Positions 1-10,089 of a stretch of 64,000 nucleotides of DNA are shown here, piece after piece. This DNA is from Iphinoe sp. HA4291-MV1 (lineage in GTDB: Bacteria; Cyanobacteriota; Cyanobacteriia; Cyanobacteriales; Nostocaceae). A program made the translations under genes and the position numbers. The DNA is taken from positions 62,001-126,000 of the forward strand of contig JAHHHH010000001.1 in assembly GCA_019359415.1 (NCBI GenBank). The letters run 5' to 3'. The notes under the pieces are model-generated. The model saw nothing but the letters and a program-made list of their open reading frames with translations, was not told where the DNA came from and did not search any database. Numbering within the stretch: position 1 is the stretch's first letter; each line of letters starts with the position of its first letter.

Positions 1-306
1 CACCAGTTCGTCTAGATAATCTCTGCGTACTAGATCTGGTCGGGTTGACAGGGCTTGACCAACTTTAATAAAAGTAGGACCAAGACGGGTTAGCAGCTGC
101 CGCAATTGAATAGCTCGTTTGAACTTGTTTTGCTCCTCTTGATTTTGCCATTCATCCCACTTGAGACTAAAAATAAATACCGCAAAGAACCAAATAATTT
201 TTATCGCCCGTGCCCAAACAAGCCAAGGACGGTAGCGACAGTAGCGGGCGATCGCCTTTGAATCGTAGCGTCGATTATTTTGTTGTGTAAGGGTCTGCGA
301 ATTCAC
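1..306 (-). CDS. AarF/UbiB (ABC1) family atypical kinase, N-terminal part
   Basis: The gene is cut by the window edge; only the first 102 codons are present. I chose the GTG at 304-306, preceded by an AAGGGAG-like ribosome site. The reading shows a hydrophobic stretch (residues about 35-50) and then the family's conserved N-terminal block, with RQLLTRLGPTFIKVGQALS followed by TRPDLVR. Members of this ABC1/AarF/UbiB family are membrane-associated atypical kinases or ATPases, several of them tied to quinone biosynthesis. The catalytic domain lies outside the window, so the exact role cannot be judged. Confidence 0.85.
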   Translation of the reverse strand, partial: MNSQTLTQQNNRRYDSKAIARYCRYRPWLVWARAIKIIWFFAVFIFSLKWDEWQNQEEQNKFKRAIQLRQLLTRLGPTFIKVGQALSTRPDLVRRDYLDELV

Positions 307-938
307 TCCCTTATCTTCCTCTTAAACTGAAAAAGGTTTTGACTTTTGAGAGCCGAACAAGGGCATCCTTTGAGCTAAACAAAAGCTTTGTAGGCATTTC
401 CTTTGTTGTTCCCTATCATGAGCGCGAATCTTAACTTAACTTTACTTTATTATCTTTTATTTTATATTAATACATAAAAGTATAAATACTTAATGCTACT
501 TTTTCAAGAAAAGAGTAGGAGCACAGCATACTCATTGGTGTCAACTTAAGCTGAAACCCAAGTAAGCGAGTGTTACATCATGCCTTACTATACTCGCCCA
601 CAATTGTTGCTCTACCCCACCCCGGTTTCGGCGCAAGACAAAACCGGGGTGGGGTTCACCAGGGATTTATAAGCAATTAACCGGACATGATATAAGAGAA
701 CACTGCGCGAATCAGTAGCTGTTTTGAAAGTCAGAAGCAATTTTGCGGCTCAAAAGCTTATCAGTTCTAAGTTTGAGGATTTTGTCGCCTTAACGAGAGC
801 CGCGCACATGCTAAAACCTTTGCCAAAACTAGGTTTGAGGCGATTTTTTCACTTGAACTACTTGACACAGGCTGAATCTGCCTTTTCAAAAAATGGAGAT
901 TAAGTTGAAATTATCTACTTCCCCGCAAGGGGAATTAA
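307..938. other. Intergenic region, no gene recognised
   Basis: AT-rich spacer between a divergent kinase gene and the 3' end of the GH65 gene. It holds one strong hairpin (614-655) and a short CCCC/GGGG hairpin at 921-932. No reading frame in it resembles a known protein. Confidence 0.6.
614..655. repeat. Perfect 15-bp inverted repeat (GC-rich hairpin)
   Basis: The arm ACCCCACCCCGGTTT (614-628) is exactly complementary to 641-655, with a 12-nt loop. No T-run follows on either strand, so this looks more like a dispersed palindromic repeat than a terminator. Confidence 0.7.
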
Positions 939-980
939 AATCCCCCCATTAGCCTCTTTCTTTGGTAAGTTGGGGGGATT
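939..980 (-). terminator. Probable rho-independent terminator of the GH65 gene
   Basis: AATCCCCCCA (939-948) pairs with TGGGGGGATT (971-980). Read on the minus strand the hairpin lies 26 bp past the GH65 stop codon and is followed by TTTAATT, a weak U-tract. Confidence 0.6.
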
Positions 981-1005
981 ATCTGTTCACTTGGCTTTTT
1001 TGCCT

Positions 1006-3954
1006 TCAAGCTGCGACTTCTACAAGTATCGCCTTATCGCTATCTACTATCTGTGAGTGCAAATTGTGCCAGCGAATGCCTTCTAAACTGGGTAAGACAA
1101 CGTGTGCTTTACCAACTCGTTGAGCCGGACCGAGCCCAACAGTCCACATTCCTGCAGCAAGAGCGGCTTCCACACCAGAGCCTGCATCTTCTACAACAAT
1201 ACACTGTGAGGGAGAAAAACCAAGTTGTTGTGCGGCAAATAGGAAGAGGTCTGGTGCTGGTTTTGGTTGAGATACGCTGTAACCATCAGCAATAGCATCG
1301 AAATGTTGGGCAATGCCTAAACGTTCGATGACAGTCTGAGCATTTTTGCTAGATGAACCCAAAGCCACTTTAATACCAGCAGCGCGCAATTCCTGCAACA
1401 AATCCGCAACTCCTGGGAGCAGATGTGCTGGCGTTAGGTTCTGCATCATCTCTACGAAGTAGCGATTTTTACGCTCCATCATTTCCTGAATTTGCTCTTC
1501 AGTTGCAGTGCGAGCTTCTTTCAGAAGAGCTTCGCTAACGCCTAAAATATGCAGTAAAGATTCTCTACGTGGCAGTCCTCGCATTGCCTCATTTGCTTCT
1601 CGGTCAAAGGGGATGCCTTCTTCATCTGCTAATTGCTGCCAAGCCAAATAGTGTAACTCTGAGGTATCGGTTAAAACACCATCCAAGTCAAAGATGACAC
1701 CAGCAATTGTTGAATCTGAAGTTTGCTGAGTATCTGCAAAGGTTTGAATCTTTTCTGGTTGCAAGTCGAACTCATACCACTCGTTGCGCCATTGTAAACG
1801 GAACTTCAAACGTGTCCAGCCAGCGGGAAGATTTGGACAAGCAACAGGACCGAATTGAGTCATCCGTATACCCGCAAACCCAAAGACTATAGCTTGCCAA
1901 ACTCCACCAGCACTAGCAGCGTGAACTCCTTCAGATGCGTTACGCCGCACGTCCTCCAAATCTACTAATGCCGATCGCATAAAGTGGTCATACGCTTCTT
2001 GTGGTTGATTGAGATCACAAGCCAAGATAGCGTGAATGGCTGGACCAAGGGAAGAACCATATGTGTGGTCTGTGCGGGGGTTGTAATAATCCCAGTTGGT
2101 TTGGAGGGTTTTGCGATCGTAGACATCCCGTAGTAAGTAGAAAAGCATTAACACATCTGGCTGCTTGAGAATTTGCTTCTGACTTGTCGCCTCTACTCCC
2201 AAAAGACCCTGCAGTGATGTGGTACGGAATTCATAATCAGCAAAGTTAATATCTTCTAGCTGAAAGAAGCCCTCACACTGCTCCATCAACCCAGTTTCTA
2301 AGTCTTGGTTGACATAAAGATTTTTAGCAATAAACGCCCAGGTTTCAAAGCGTTCAGTGTTTAGATTGAGTTTGATCGCCAGCTGTGCCACCTTGTCAGG
2401 ATAAGCCTGATGCAGCCAGTCCCACAGCATCAATGCCGACTGTAAGTGCCACTGTACCATGAGATTCGTGAAGGCGTTATTGTCTACGCGATCGTGGTTT
2501 TCATCTGGTCCAATGACATCACGGATATCGTAACTGTTGCGCTGTGGGTTCCACTCAACGCGACTTTCCCAGAAAGCAGCAGTATCTAGGATAATTTCAG
2601 CCCCATAGTCACGCATCCACTCATCATCGCTTGTATGCCGCCAGTAATTCCAAGCAGCATAAGCGACATCTGTATTGATATGCACTTCAATGTCACCACA
2701 CCAGATGCGGACTAACTCACCTTTTTCAGTAGGTATCCATCGGGGAGTCACCTCATCACCAGTAGCGGCGCTTTCCCAGGCATACATTGCTCCAGAGTAT
2801 CCCGCTTCTTTGGCTTTTCGCCGCGCTCCATCTAGAGTGTGGTAGCGGTAGGTGAGCAGGTTACGTGCAAGTGCTGGTTGAGTTAAGGTCAACAAAGGAA
2901 GGATAAAAATTTCCGTATCCCAAAAGATGTGTCCGCTATAAGCAAAACCGGAGAGCGTTTTTGGAGGGATGCTGACTCTGTCGTCATGACGTGGTGCAGC
3001 AGCAAGCAATTGGAAGAGGTTGTAACGGACGCTCAACTGCGCTCTAGCGTCGCCTTCAATAACTATGTCACTGTCTTGCCACACCTGTTCCCATGCAGCA
3101 ATGTGAGCAGCGAGCAGAGTAGAGTAGCTTGGTTCATCAGCCAGCCTATTTAAGGCTGCTACCATAGGGGTTTGTGTTTCCCGTGAAGTAAATAAGGTGA
3201 CAATTTTTTCAAAAGTCACCGTTTGTCCGGGTGAGCATTGGAAGGTTTTTGTGAAGCTTGGGGAAGAAGAAGTATTCTGTTCGCGCAATTGTGCAGCATC
3301 TTCATCTTCAACAACAAGCTTAGCTGCCATACCAAGTTGAATTCCGGAATGGAGAGTTTGGCTGTGCAACCAGATAAGATTCCCGGCGCTACCTTGGTTT
3401 AGGGTTTGCCAGTGTTTGACACCGTGGGTATCTTGTTCGGGATTGAACTCAATTTCGACTGAGATATCACCCTCAAAGTCTTGCGAGGTGATTTGACAGC
3501 GGATAGCTAAAACGTGTTGATCAGCGAGACTGGCGAAACGCTCAAAGTGAAAATCCAAAGTATGACCTGATGGAGAACGCCACCGTACCTCACGGTTTAA
3601 AAGACCCAAGCGCATATCGAGCCGACGCTCATAGTATAAGAGTTCGCCAGCGTCCAGACGGAAGCGTTCTTCTCCCACTTTCACTACTAAGGACAGCCAA
3701 CTAGGACAGTTGACAAGTTCTGTAGTAGCGATCGCAACATCATCATATACACCGTGAATGAGTGTTGCTGGGAAATCATTGGGATATCCTTCCTCAAAAG
3801 TTCCCCGTGTCCCCAAGTAGCCGTTACCAAGGGTGAAAACGGTTTCTTTGTGGTGCAAATGACTAGGATTGAACTCAGTTTCAATCACGTTCCAGCCAGT
3901 GGAGTCAAGAAGTTGCTGATTGTTTTGGCAATTGTGAGTTGAGAGGTAGAGCAT
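1006..3954 (-). CDS. GH65 disaccharide phosphorylase fused to beta-phosphoglucomutase
   Basis: 982 residues with two enzymes in one chain. Residues about 20-740 are a glycoside hydrolase family 65 phosphorylase: N-terminal sandwich motif TLGNGYLGTRG, the FWDTE block at 344-348, and GPDENH at 482-487, whose Glu485 sits where the family's general acid is found. Residues about 748-975 are a HAD-type beta-phosphoglucomutase with FDLDGVLTDT (Asp756/Asp758) and the later KPAPD and VVEDAGSG motifs. Family knowledge: GH65 enzymes cleave maltose, trehalose or kojibiose with phosphate to give beta-glucose 1-phosphate, which the mutase converts to glucose 6-phosphate. The fusion would couple both steps in the cytoplasm. 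The disaccharide specificity cannot be read from sequence. Such fusions are known in cyanobacteria. A terminator-like hairpin follows. Confidence 0.92.
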   Translation of the reverse strand: MLYLSTHNCQNNQQLLDSTGWNVIETEFNPSHLHHKETVFTLGNGYLGTRGTFEEGYPNDFPATLIHGVYDDVAIATTELVNCPSWLSLVVKVGEERFRLDAGELLYYERRLDMRLGLLNREVRWRSPSGHTLDFHFERFASLADQHVLAIRCQITSQDFEGDISVEIEFNPEQDTHGVKHWQTLNQGSAGNLIWLHSQTLHSGIQLGMAAKLVVEDEDAAQLREQNTSSSPSFTKTFQCSPGQTVTFEKIVTLFTSRETQTPMVAALNRLADEPSYSTLLAAHIAAWEQVWQDSDIVIEGDARAQLSVRYNLFQLLAAAPRHDDRVSIPPKTLSGFAYSGHIFWDTEIFILPLLTLTQPALARNLLTYRYHTLDGARRKAKEAGYSGAMYAWESAATGDEVTPRWIPTEKGELVRIWCGDIEVHINTDVAYAAWNYWRHTSDDEWMRDYGAEIILDTAAFWESRVEWNPQRNSYDIRDVIGPDENHDRVDNNAFTNLMVQWHLQSALMLWDWLHQAYPDKVAQLAIKLNLNTERFETWAFIAKNLYVNQDLETGLMEQCEGFFQLEDINFADYEFRTTSLQGLLGVEATSQKQILKQPDVLMLFYLLRDVYDRKTLQTNWDYYNPRTDHTYGSSLGPAIHAILACDLNQPQEAYDHFMRSALVDLEDVRRNASEGVHAASAGGVWQAIVFGFAGIRMTQFGPVACPNLPAGWTRLKFRLQWRNEWYEFDLQPEKIQTFADTQQTSDSTIAGVIFDLDGVLTDTSELHYLAWQQLADEEGIPFDREANEAMRGLPRRESLLHILGVSEALLKEARTATEEQIQEMMERKNRYFVEMMQNLTPAHLLPGVADLLQELRAAGIKVALGSSSKNAQTVIERLGIAQHFDAIADGYSVSQPKPAPDLFLFAAQQLGFSPSQCIVVEDAGSGVEAALAAGMWTVGLGPAQRVGKAHVVLPSLEGIRWHNLHSQIVDSDKAILVEVAA

Positions 3955-4613
3955 TACTTTATCAAACCTAATATTTTGGTGCTTTTGTTGGACAGGATGA
4001 GATAGGATTTTGGGATTAAATCAGCGATTTTTTACAGACAGTTCGACGTCACTAACATTAACAAGGACAATCCCTGCAACACTGTGGCTTTTTAGGACTG
4101 TCCTCCCCTTTGCCCCTCTGTATGGGACTCGTATACATCCTCAACGGGAAAGAACGATGCCCTTTTGAAAAGAAAGGTTCCCGTTTTCATCATTCGTTTG
4201 ATAGATTGTATTCAGTTTAGGAGTTAAAAATTGTAAATGTAAAGGTACAAAAAAATAAAATTTACAAATATATTAATCAGGTGACAAAAAATTAAATGGG
4301 AGTTGATTGAAAAGTGTTTTAAGATTTATAGCGATTCTCGTTTGAATCAAACACACAATAGTGTATGAAGACGTTATATGTAACGCCTTGACTGTATTCT
4401 ACGCAATGGAAAATTGCTATATTTTGGTGCGTTGTTTATGGCTATTATCTACTGCCAAGTGAGAGCACTTACCATAGTTTTTATACAAATTATTATTTTT
4501 TAATCTTTTATTTTGAATTAAAAATCATTTGTATATTTTCTGCGTGATGCTTGTCATTTGTTATTAGTCATTTGTTTGACAAAGGACAAAAGGACTAATG
4601 AACGCCACTTGCT
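3955..4613. other. AT-rich intergenic region, no gene recognised
   Basis: About 660 bp upstream of the GH65 gene and downstream of the Uma2 gene. It contains AT-rich tracts and short CATTTGT-type repeats near 4555-4575. No coding frame or RNA gene could be supported. Confidence 0.55.
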
Positions 4614-5339
4614 TCAAAGCTCTGACGGATCAATCCCCATTTCTCGCAACTTTTGTGCCAGTCGTTCAGTTCTTTGCCGTTCTTGATTGAGTTGGGACTC
4701 TACTTGTTCTGCTCGTTGCCGTTCTTGTTCTGCTGCTTCCTCCGGAGTTGATGCCAATTGCTTTTCAACTGTGAAGAAGCGCAGCTTTGAGTCATATATA
4801 CCTAAATATAGACTGAGTTGCTGACTCCACAACCATCCATCAGCATTAGGCTGGAGTTCCTGATATTGCCCTCCTACTAACTGGAATCCCTTAAATTCCA
4901 AGCTGTTGGGGTCAAACCAGAAATAGTCGAGAGTGCGAAAAATATCTTGGTAGATTTGCTTTTTTAAGCCCCGATCAGTTGCAGCGGTTTTGGGCGAGAG
5001 AATTTCTACAATGACATTAGGATACTGACCATTTTCTTCCCATACTACCCAACTTTTGCGCGGTTTGCGCTCAGTGCCCAAGACAACGAAGAAGTCTGGA
5101 CCACGGAACTGTTCAGATTTACGCTGACGTGGGCTATAGTAAATTGTGAGGTTACCACAAGCATAAAAATCTTGGCGCTCACGCCACAACCATTCCAGAC
5201 TTTGTATTAGCAGCATCATTTGCCGCAGATGCAGTTCAGTTTCCAAAGGCGGTTCATCACTCAGTAAATCACCTGGAGGAAATATAACATCTTCTTCCAG
5301 TAAATCTTCTTGGGTGTCTAAATCTTGAGCAAAAGACAT
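4614..5339 (-). CDS. Uma2 family (DUF820) putative restriction-endonuclease-fold protein
   Basis: About 241 residues from the ATG at 5337-5339; a longer reading would start at TTG inside a heptamer repeat and is unlikely. The central segment has the family's PD-(D/E)xK-like core, with GPDFFVVLG and then NVIVEILSPKTAATDRGLKK and YFWFDP. The C-terminus (EEAAEQERQRAEQVESQLNQ onward) is a charged coiled coil, common in these proteins. Uma2 proteins are numerous in cyanobacteria; nuclease activity is predicted from the fold but their biological role is not settled. No partner gene sits next to it. Confidence 0.85.
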   Translation of the reverse strand: MSFAQDLDTQEDLLEEDVIFPPGDLLSDEPPLETELHLRQMMLLIQSLEWLWRERQDFYACGNLTIYYSPRQRKSEQFRGPDFFVVLGTERKPRKSWVVWEENGQYPNVIVEILSPKTAATDRGLKKQIYQDIFRTLDYFWFDPNSLEFKGFQLVGGQYQELQPNADGWLWSQQLSLYLGIYDSKLRFFTVEKQLASTPEEAAEQERQRAEQVESQLNQERQRTERLAQKLREMGIDPSEL

Positions 5340-5345
5340 AAGCAA

Positions 5346-5373
5346 TTCAAAATTCAAAGTTCAAAGTTCAAAA
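5346..5373. repeat. Heptamer tandem repeat (TTCAAAR)x4
   Basis: Four 7-bp units just upstream of the Uma2 start codon. The same unit, also four copies, is found at 18672-18699. This is the STRR type of repeat typical of filamentous cyanobacteria. Confidence 0.8.
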
Positions 5374-5556
5374 AGAAGAAATGAGCGTGCGCTCAAGTAT
5401 TTTGCTTGTTGAGTTTGTATACTCCTAAGACATGACGGCTTAGTAGTTAAGGACTTAATGGTAGTGGAGAAAAGCCATAAATCTAGTTTATAGCAGTATA
5501 GGGGCACAGCATGCTGTGCCCCTACAAACGACATGGCAGTTGAAACTCTGGGTGTG

Positions 5557-7149
5557 CTATTTCAATAACTCCAAACACAACTGCCGAAAATGGTCGCCCC
5601 GTTGTTCAAAATTAGCGTATTGGTCGAAACTTGCACAAGCAGGAGATAGCAGCACTACAGATGCTTGATAGTGTTTTGCTAATTCTGCTGATCTCAGAAC
5701 AGCTTTCTCCATTGTTTCTACAATTTCGTAATCGTTATATCCTTCTTCTTGCAAACGTTGGGCAAATGTAGGTGCAGCAGCGCCAATGAGCAATACTGAA
5801 GTAGCTTTACCTTTAATTTTTGCTATCCAACCAGTGTCATCACCTGCTTTGGCTTCACCACCAGCAATTAAGACAACTGGACTTTTAACGGATATCAAGC
5901 CAACTTCAGCAGCGTCATAGTTAGTGGCTTTGCTGTCATTAATGAAATCAACGCCTTCCCAGGTACAAATGTGTTCCAAACGATGGGGAACACCAGGAAA
6001 TGCGCTTATGGCGCGAGCAATAGCATCTTTATCAATTCCCGCTAAACGCGTTGCTGCAACTGACATCAGCAGATTTTGCTGGTTGTGTTCTCCCACCATT
6101 CGCAAAGCAGAAACTTCCACAATGCGTTCGGGTATTGAGTTTGCATTCAATTTTTCTACAACCCAGCCATCTTCAATGTAATAGCCTTTGGAACTTATTA
6201 ACTCATCTTTACCTTTGACACTTGTCCAATAAGCATCAAACCAATCACTTTCACCGACTTTCCTTAAATAGGGATCATCACCGTTGAATACTTGCAACTG
6301 AGACTGACGCAGCAAACGCGCTTTGATATTGTAGTAGTTCTCTAAAGTTTTATGGCGACTGAGGTGATCTGGCGTGAAAGTCGTCCATACACCGATGCTC
6401 GGCGCAAGAGAAAAAGATGATTCTATCTGATAGCTGCTCACTTCTGCTATCACCCAGTCTAGTTGAGTATCGGGGGATGAGGGGGATGAGGGAGAGACTT
6501 CTAATTTTGAATTTTGAGATTGCGTCGCTGTGCTCGCCCTTCGCGCAGCGTCTCCCTTAGGAGAAGGGGCGACGCCAAAGGCGAACGCAACGCTACGCGA
6601 TTTTGAATTGATTGCTCCTCTGCTCCTCTGCTCCTCTGCTCCTCTGCTTCCTTCCCCTTGTCCCCTTGCCCATTGCCCATTGCCCCTTGTCCCTACAGAC
6701 AGGGCAACTTCGCAAGCAGCGTAACCAATGTTACCACATGCAGGAGCATTTAATCCTGCTTCTTGAAAAATTGCGGCAATTAAGGCTGTGGTAGTGGTTT
6801 TACCGTTTGTACCAGTAATTCCTACCCAAGAAATGGATTGCAAATGTTGCCAAGCGAGTTCCATCTCCCCGATAGTTTTAATGCCTAATTCTCGTGCCTT
6901 AATTAACATAGGGATATCCCAAGGCACGCCAGGACTAACTACTATTAATTGAGGTAAATCGGAATCATTGAGTTCTAGAGAATACCCCAATTTCACAGTA
7001 ATTTGTTCTGCAGCAAGTTCTTTTTGTTGCTTTAGGAGGTTTTCGGAGGTGTTGCGATCGCCGAGTTCCACCTCCCAACCTTCCCGTTTCAACAATCTCG
7101 CCGCAGCAATACCGGACTTTCCTAATCCAACGATGTGAGCTTTGGGCAT
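5557..7149 (-). CDS. murD: UDP-N-acetylmuramoylalanine--D-glutamate ligase, with repeat-derived insert
   Basis: MurD adds D-Glu to UDP-MurNAc-L-Ala in peptidoglycan synthesis. I place the start at the ATG at 7147-7149, because homology begins at [13 protein letters not shown]; an ATG 54 bp upstream would add an unconserved tail. Seen in order: Rossmann-like UDP-binding N-domain, ATP loop [12 protein letters not shown], Glu/His region [16 protein letters not shown] and the C-terminal [11 protein letters not shown] block. Between ACEVALS and [10 protein letters not shown] about 75 residues rich in G, S, R and A are inserted in frame; their DNA (6469-6693) is intergenic-type repeat sequence. Without the insert the length (about 455) is normal. 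The frame is open throughout, so the enzyme may well work if the insert forms a surface loop, but this is inference. Confidence 0.93.
   Translation of the reverse strand: MPKAHIVGLGKSGIAAARLLKREGWEVELGDRNTSENLLKQQKELAAEQITVKLGYSLELNDSDLPQLIVVSPGVPWDIPMLIKARELGIKTIGEMELAWQHLQSISWVGITGTNGKTTTTALIAAIFQEAGLNAPACGNIGYAACEVALSVGTRGNGQWARGQGEGSRGAEEQRSRGAINSKSRSVAFAFGVAPSPKGDAARRASTATQSQNSKLEVSPSSPSSPDTQLDWVIAEVSSYQIESSFSLAPSIGVWTTFTPDHLSRHKTLENYYNIKARLLRQSQLQVFNGDDPYLRKVGESDWFDAYWTSVKGKDELISSKGYYIEDGWVVEKLNANSIPERIVEVSALRMVGEHNQQNLLMSVAATRLAGIDKDAIARAISAFPGVPHRLEHICTWEGVDFINDSKATNYDAAEVGLISVKSPVVLIAGGEAKAGDDTGWIAKIKGKATSVLLIGAAAPTFAQRLQEEGYNDYEIVETMEKAVLRSAELAKHYQASVVLLSPACASFDQYANFEQRGDHFRQLCLELLK
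6469..6693. repeat. Repeat-derived insertion inside murD
   Basis: 225 bp made of blocks normally seen between genes in this window: GGGGGATGAG units, a palindromic GCGTCTCCC/GGGGCGACGCC-type element (about 6521-6600), a CTCCTCTG heptamer/octamer run (about 6614-6650) and CCATTGCC-type units (about 6668-6685). The length is a multiple of three and has no stop in the murD frame. Confidence 0.85.
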
Positions 7150-7230
7150 AGACTGTGGCAGAGGTCCCTGGTTAAGCACCATTATCGTAGCGTTTATTTG
7201 CAAAAATCACACAACTTTTTTTTACTTATG

Positions 7231-9381
7231 CTACAAATTTTTTACGATCGCACCAAAATCCGCTAAAACACGAGCATGGTTGCGAAGTAATCCGAGTAAA
7301 TTTAACCGATTGCGTTTAATCTCTGGATTGGCGTCCATAACTAAAACGCTTTCTGCACCGTCAAAAAAGTTGCTCACGGTGGGGGTAATTTGCTCTAATG
7401 CTGTTACTAGCTGTTTATAATCTCGTGATTGTTGTGCTGCTTGAGTTTGTGGCACTAAATCTACAATGGCATTATAAAAAGCTTCCTCAGATGATTTCTG
7501 GAATAGTTCTTTGCGAACTATGGCTTTGGGGTTAAGTTGTTTTGTATCCAAATCGCCTTGAGCGGCTAAACGGGTGGAACGGTTAACTGTTTCATAGATG
7601 TTATCTAGAGTACCATCTTTGCGGATTTGTTGAAGGAAAGTTGCGCGATCGCGCACGTCTAACAAATCTTTTAGCGCTCTTTGTGTATACTCTGGGTCAT
7701 TCTCTCCCAAAACAGCATTCACTAAATCATAGTCTATGTGCTTTTCTTCTAGCAGTAGGGTACGGATGCGTTGCAGGAAAAATTCTTGTAGAGCAACAAC
7801 TAATTGATTCCTATCTTTGTTATGTTCATGAGCAAAATCTGTAGCAATTTGCTCCAGCAACTGATATAAATTGATAGGTAAATGAGCTGCCCATGCAATA
7901 TTCACAACTGCATTTGCTGCTCGTCGCAAGGCAAAGGGGTCAGATGAACCTGTTGGTATCATCCCCAATCCAAAAAGACTGACTAATGTGTCAAGTCTGT
8001 CTGCCAAACCGACAATTTGTCCTGTCAAAGTTTGAGGTAAAACGTCATCTGCTCCACGAGGTAAATAATGTTCAAAAATTGCCGTTGCTACTGCTTCATC
8101 TTCTCCACTGGCTAGAGCGTATTTTTGTCCGATGATTCCCTGTAATTCTGGGAATTCATACACCATTTGAGTGACCAAATCAGCTTTGCATAAAAGAGCT
8201 GCTCTTTGAATATTTTCTCGTTCTTTTTCCCCTAATTGCTGTTGTTCTGTGATTTGTGCGGCGATTTTGCAAATGCGATTGACTTTCTTCAGCAGCGAAC
8301 CTAAACTTTCTTGGAAAGTGACTTTTTCTAACTGAGGTAAAAAGCTTTCCAAGGGTTTTTCTAAATCAGCGTCGTAGAAAAAGCGACCATCAGCTAAACG
8401 TGCGCGGAGAGCTCTTTCATTTCCCACAGCAATGATATCTGATTTCGTGGGGTCACCATTAGAGATTGTGACAAAATTAGGCAGCAATTCTTTGGTATTC
8501 TTAGCTTTGAATACAGGAAAATAACGTTGGTGACTTACCATGACAGTGGTAATAACTTCTGTAGGCAAGTTCAAAAACTCTGATTCAAAATTACCGACAA
8601 CTGCTGAGGGAAATTCTACAAGGTTTGTGACTTCCTCTAAAAAATCTGGGTAGATTTGTGCATAACCGCCTAACTTTTGCACAGACTCTTTGACTTGCTG
8701 CGTGATGGTGTTTGCTCGTTCATCGGGATCAACTACGACATATGCAGAGCGAAGCGCCGTGATATAATCATTAGGCTGGGAAATTGTGACAATTTCTGGA
8801 TGCAAGACACGATGACCAGCAGAAGTGCGATCGCTCTTTATCGTCTCGGAACCATTTTCTAATTTTATTGGCAGCACCGCCTCATCTAACAAAGCAACAA
8901 TCCAACGGATGGGACGGGAAAACGTCTTGTCTCCATCACCCCAACGCATCAACCGCTTTCCTTCGAGTTTGAAAATCCACTGGGGAACAAGTTCTGTTAA
9001 AATGTCGGCAACTGGACGACCAGGGGTGAGTTTCCGGACAAAGACAAAATCTCCTTTCTCAGTAGCGCGAACTTCCAACGCAGCGACTTCCACACCTTGC
9101 TTTTTCGCAAAACCTTGTGCTGCGGGTGTCGGTTTTCCATCTTTAAACGCTGCTTGTGCGGGGGGACCTTTAATTTCCTCCTCGCGATCGCTTTGTTGAG
9201 ATGGTAGACTTTTAATGAGTACCGCTAAGCGGCGGGGAGTTCCGTAAACTTCCACAGCATCGTAAGTGAGGCTGTTTTCTTCCAGAGTTTGGGGAATGCG
9301 GGATTTCCATTGCGCGATCGCGCTACTGAGGAAACTTGCGGGTAGTTCTTCTGTACCAACTTCTAATAAAAACGCAGGCAT
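7231..9381 (-). CDS. glyS: Glycine--tRNA ligase beta subunit
   Basis: About 716 residues from the ATG at 9379-9381 ([18 protein letters not shown]), the family's conserved start; a TTG 15 bp upstream is less likely. The protein forms the tetrameric (alpha2beta2) glycyl-tRNA synthetase with GlyQ and supplies tRNA recognition. Visible are the N-terminal B3/4-like region with [16 protein letters not shown], the HQRYFPVF block, the HD-like region with [19 protein letters not shown], and the C-terminal anticodon-binding-like part with [11 protein letters not shown]. The alpha-subunit gene is not next to it. It lies 81 bp upstream of murD on the same strand, so the two could be co-transcribed. Confidence 0.95.
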   Translation of the reverse strand: MPAFLLEVGTEELPASFLSSAIAQWKSRIPQTLEENSLTYDAVEVYGTPRRLAVLIKSLPSQQSDREEEIKGPPAQAAFKDGKPTPAAQGFAKKQGVEVAALEVRATEKGDFVFVRKLTPGRPVADILTELVPQWIFKLEGKRLMRWGDGDKTFSRPIRWIVALLDEAVLPIKLENGSETIKSDRTSAGHRVLHPEIVTISQPNDYITALRSAYVVVDPDERANTITQQVKESVQKLGGYAQIYPDFLEEVTNLVEFPSAVVGNFESEFLNLPTEVITTVMVSHQRYFPVFKAKNTKELLPNFVTISNGDPTKSDIIAVGNERALRARLADGRFFYDADLEKPLESFLPQLEKVTFQESLGSLLKKVNRICKIAAQITEQQQLGEKERENIQRAALLCKADLVTQMVYEFPELQGIIGQKYALASGEDEAVATAIFEHYLPRGADDVLPQTLTGQIVGLADRLDTLVSLFGLGMIPTGSSDPFALRRAANAVVNIAWAAHLPINLYQLLEQIATDFAHEHNKDRNQLVVALQEFFLQRIRTLLLEEKHIDYDLVNAVLGENDPEYTQRALKDLLDVRDRATFLQQIRKDGTLDNIYETVNRSTRLAAQGDLDTKQLNPKAIVRKELFQKSSEEAFYNAIVDLVPQTQAAQQSRDYKQLVTALEQITPTVSNFFDGAESVLVMDANPEIKRNRLNLLGLLRNHARVLADFGAIVKNL

Positions 9382-9453
9382 AGGACTATTTTTCAAGCAA
9401 GTGGCTTAACTATATTAGTCAATTCAACCAGTGAACAGTAAACAGTTATTTAG

Positions 9454-9500
9454 CATTGCCCATTGCCCATTGCCCATTGCCCATTGCCCATTGCCCATTG
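9454..9500. repeat. Heptamer tandem repeat (CATTGCC)x6.7
   Basis: Six perfect CATTGCC units and a partial seventh, upstream of glyS. STRR-type repeat; the same unit is found in the murD insert. Confidence 0.9.
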
Positions 9501-9585
9501 GCAAGAGCTAACCAGAAGCCAGAGTCAGCGATTACCATATTTGGACTGCAATCTAGTGTTTCACCACAGGAACTTCGCCTGGTAG

Positions 9586-9618
9586 AGAAACCCGGTTTCT
9601 CAAAGAAACCGGGTTTCT
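9586..9618. repeat. AGAAACCCGGTTTCT hairpin repeat, copy 1
   Basis: Perfect 15-bp arms (9586-9600 and 9604-9618) with a 3-nt loop. The same hairpin is found at 18784-18816 and a variant at 17015-17047. The copy here provides the last codons of the adjacent antitoxin-like gene. Confidence 0.85.
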
Positions 9619-9890
9619 GTGAGAGCGTTCAGCCTGCAAAGTTGCTTTGGTAGACTACTAGTTTGCAGAACGGATTTGTAATTGACAGAAAGATTTGGCT
9701 CGGCTTCCCCACAGCCAATAAAGCCAGCTTGCTCTAGCAGCACCAGTGGGTTTTTGTGTTGAAGCTGAAGCTGCTGGTAATAAAGGTCTATGGCGTGTTT
9801 AACCACCTCTGTGACATCCTGATTGGTCTGCTGTTGAATGTAAGCCAGCTTGCTAGCATCGTTTTCATTGAGTTGGGTATTAATTTGCAT
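9600..9890 (-). CDS. Ribbon-helix-helix antitoxin-like protein, orphan
   Basis: 96 residues. The N-terminal half (INTQLNENDASKLAYIQQQT, then TEVVKHAIDLYYQQL) has the spacing of a ribbon-helix-helix DNA-binding antitoxin. The C-terminal part normally contacts a toxin. No toxin gene lies downstream: the last codons run into a hairpin repeat (9586-9618) and the reading frame stops there, which suggests the 3' end and any partner were lost by a repeat insertion. A 59-codon frame lies 19 bp upstream. Function is inferred from the fold pattern only. Confidence 0.6.
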   Translation of the reverse strand: MQINTQLNENDASKLAYIQQQTNQDVTEVVKHAIDLYYQQLQLQHKNPLVLLEQAGFIGCGEAEPNLSVNYKSVLQTSSLPKQLCRLNALTETRFL

Positions 9891-9909
9891 AGCTTTTTCT
9901 TTTAAAGAA

Positions 9910-10089
9910 TTATCTAAGATAACCGAGAGGTAACATCCATTTATAGTTGGTAACTAATTTTACTGGCGTTCCACCATTGGCTGTAGCTTGTTCACCCTTG
10001 GCTTGGCATTTCGTATATGCCTCAGTTTCATCTTCTGCCCAGACATAATCTGTCCAAATCTCTGTCTGTGCATCAGGATCATCCATCAT
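9910..10089 (-). CDS. Small hypothetical protein, possibly truncated
   Basis: 59 residues from the ATG at 10087-10089 (MMDDPDAQTEIW...), with several aromatic and acidic residues and the ending NYKWMLPLGYLR. The frame stays open another 17 codons upstream without a start codon, after an in-frame TGA, and that part also looks protein-like. This may be a 5'-damaged gene. It ends 19 bp before the RHH antitoxin-like gene and could share its transcript. Not recognised. Confidence 0.4.
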   Translation of the reverse strand: MMDDPDAQTEIWTDYVWAEDETEAYTKCQAKGEQATANGGTPVKLVTNYKWMLPLGYLR

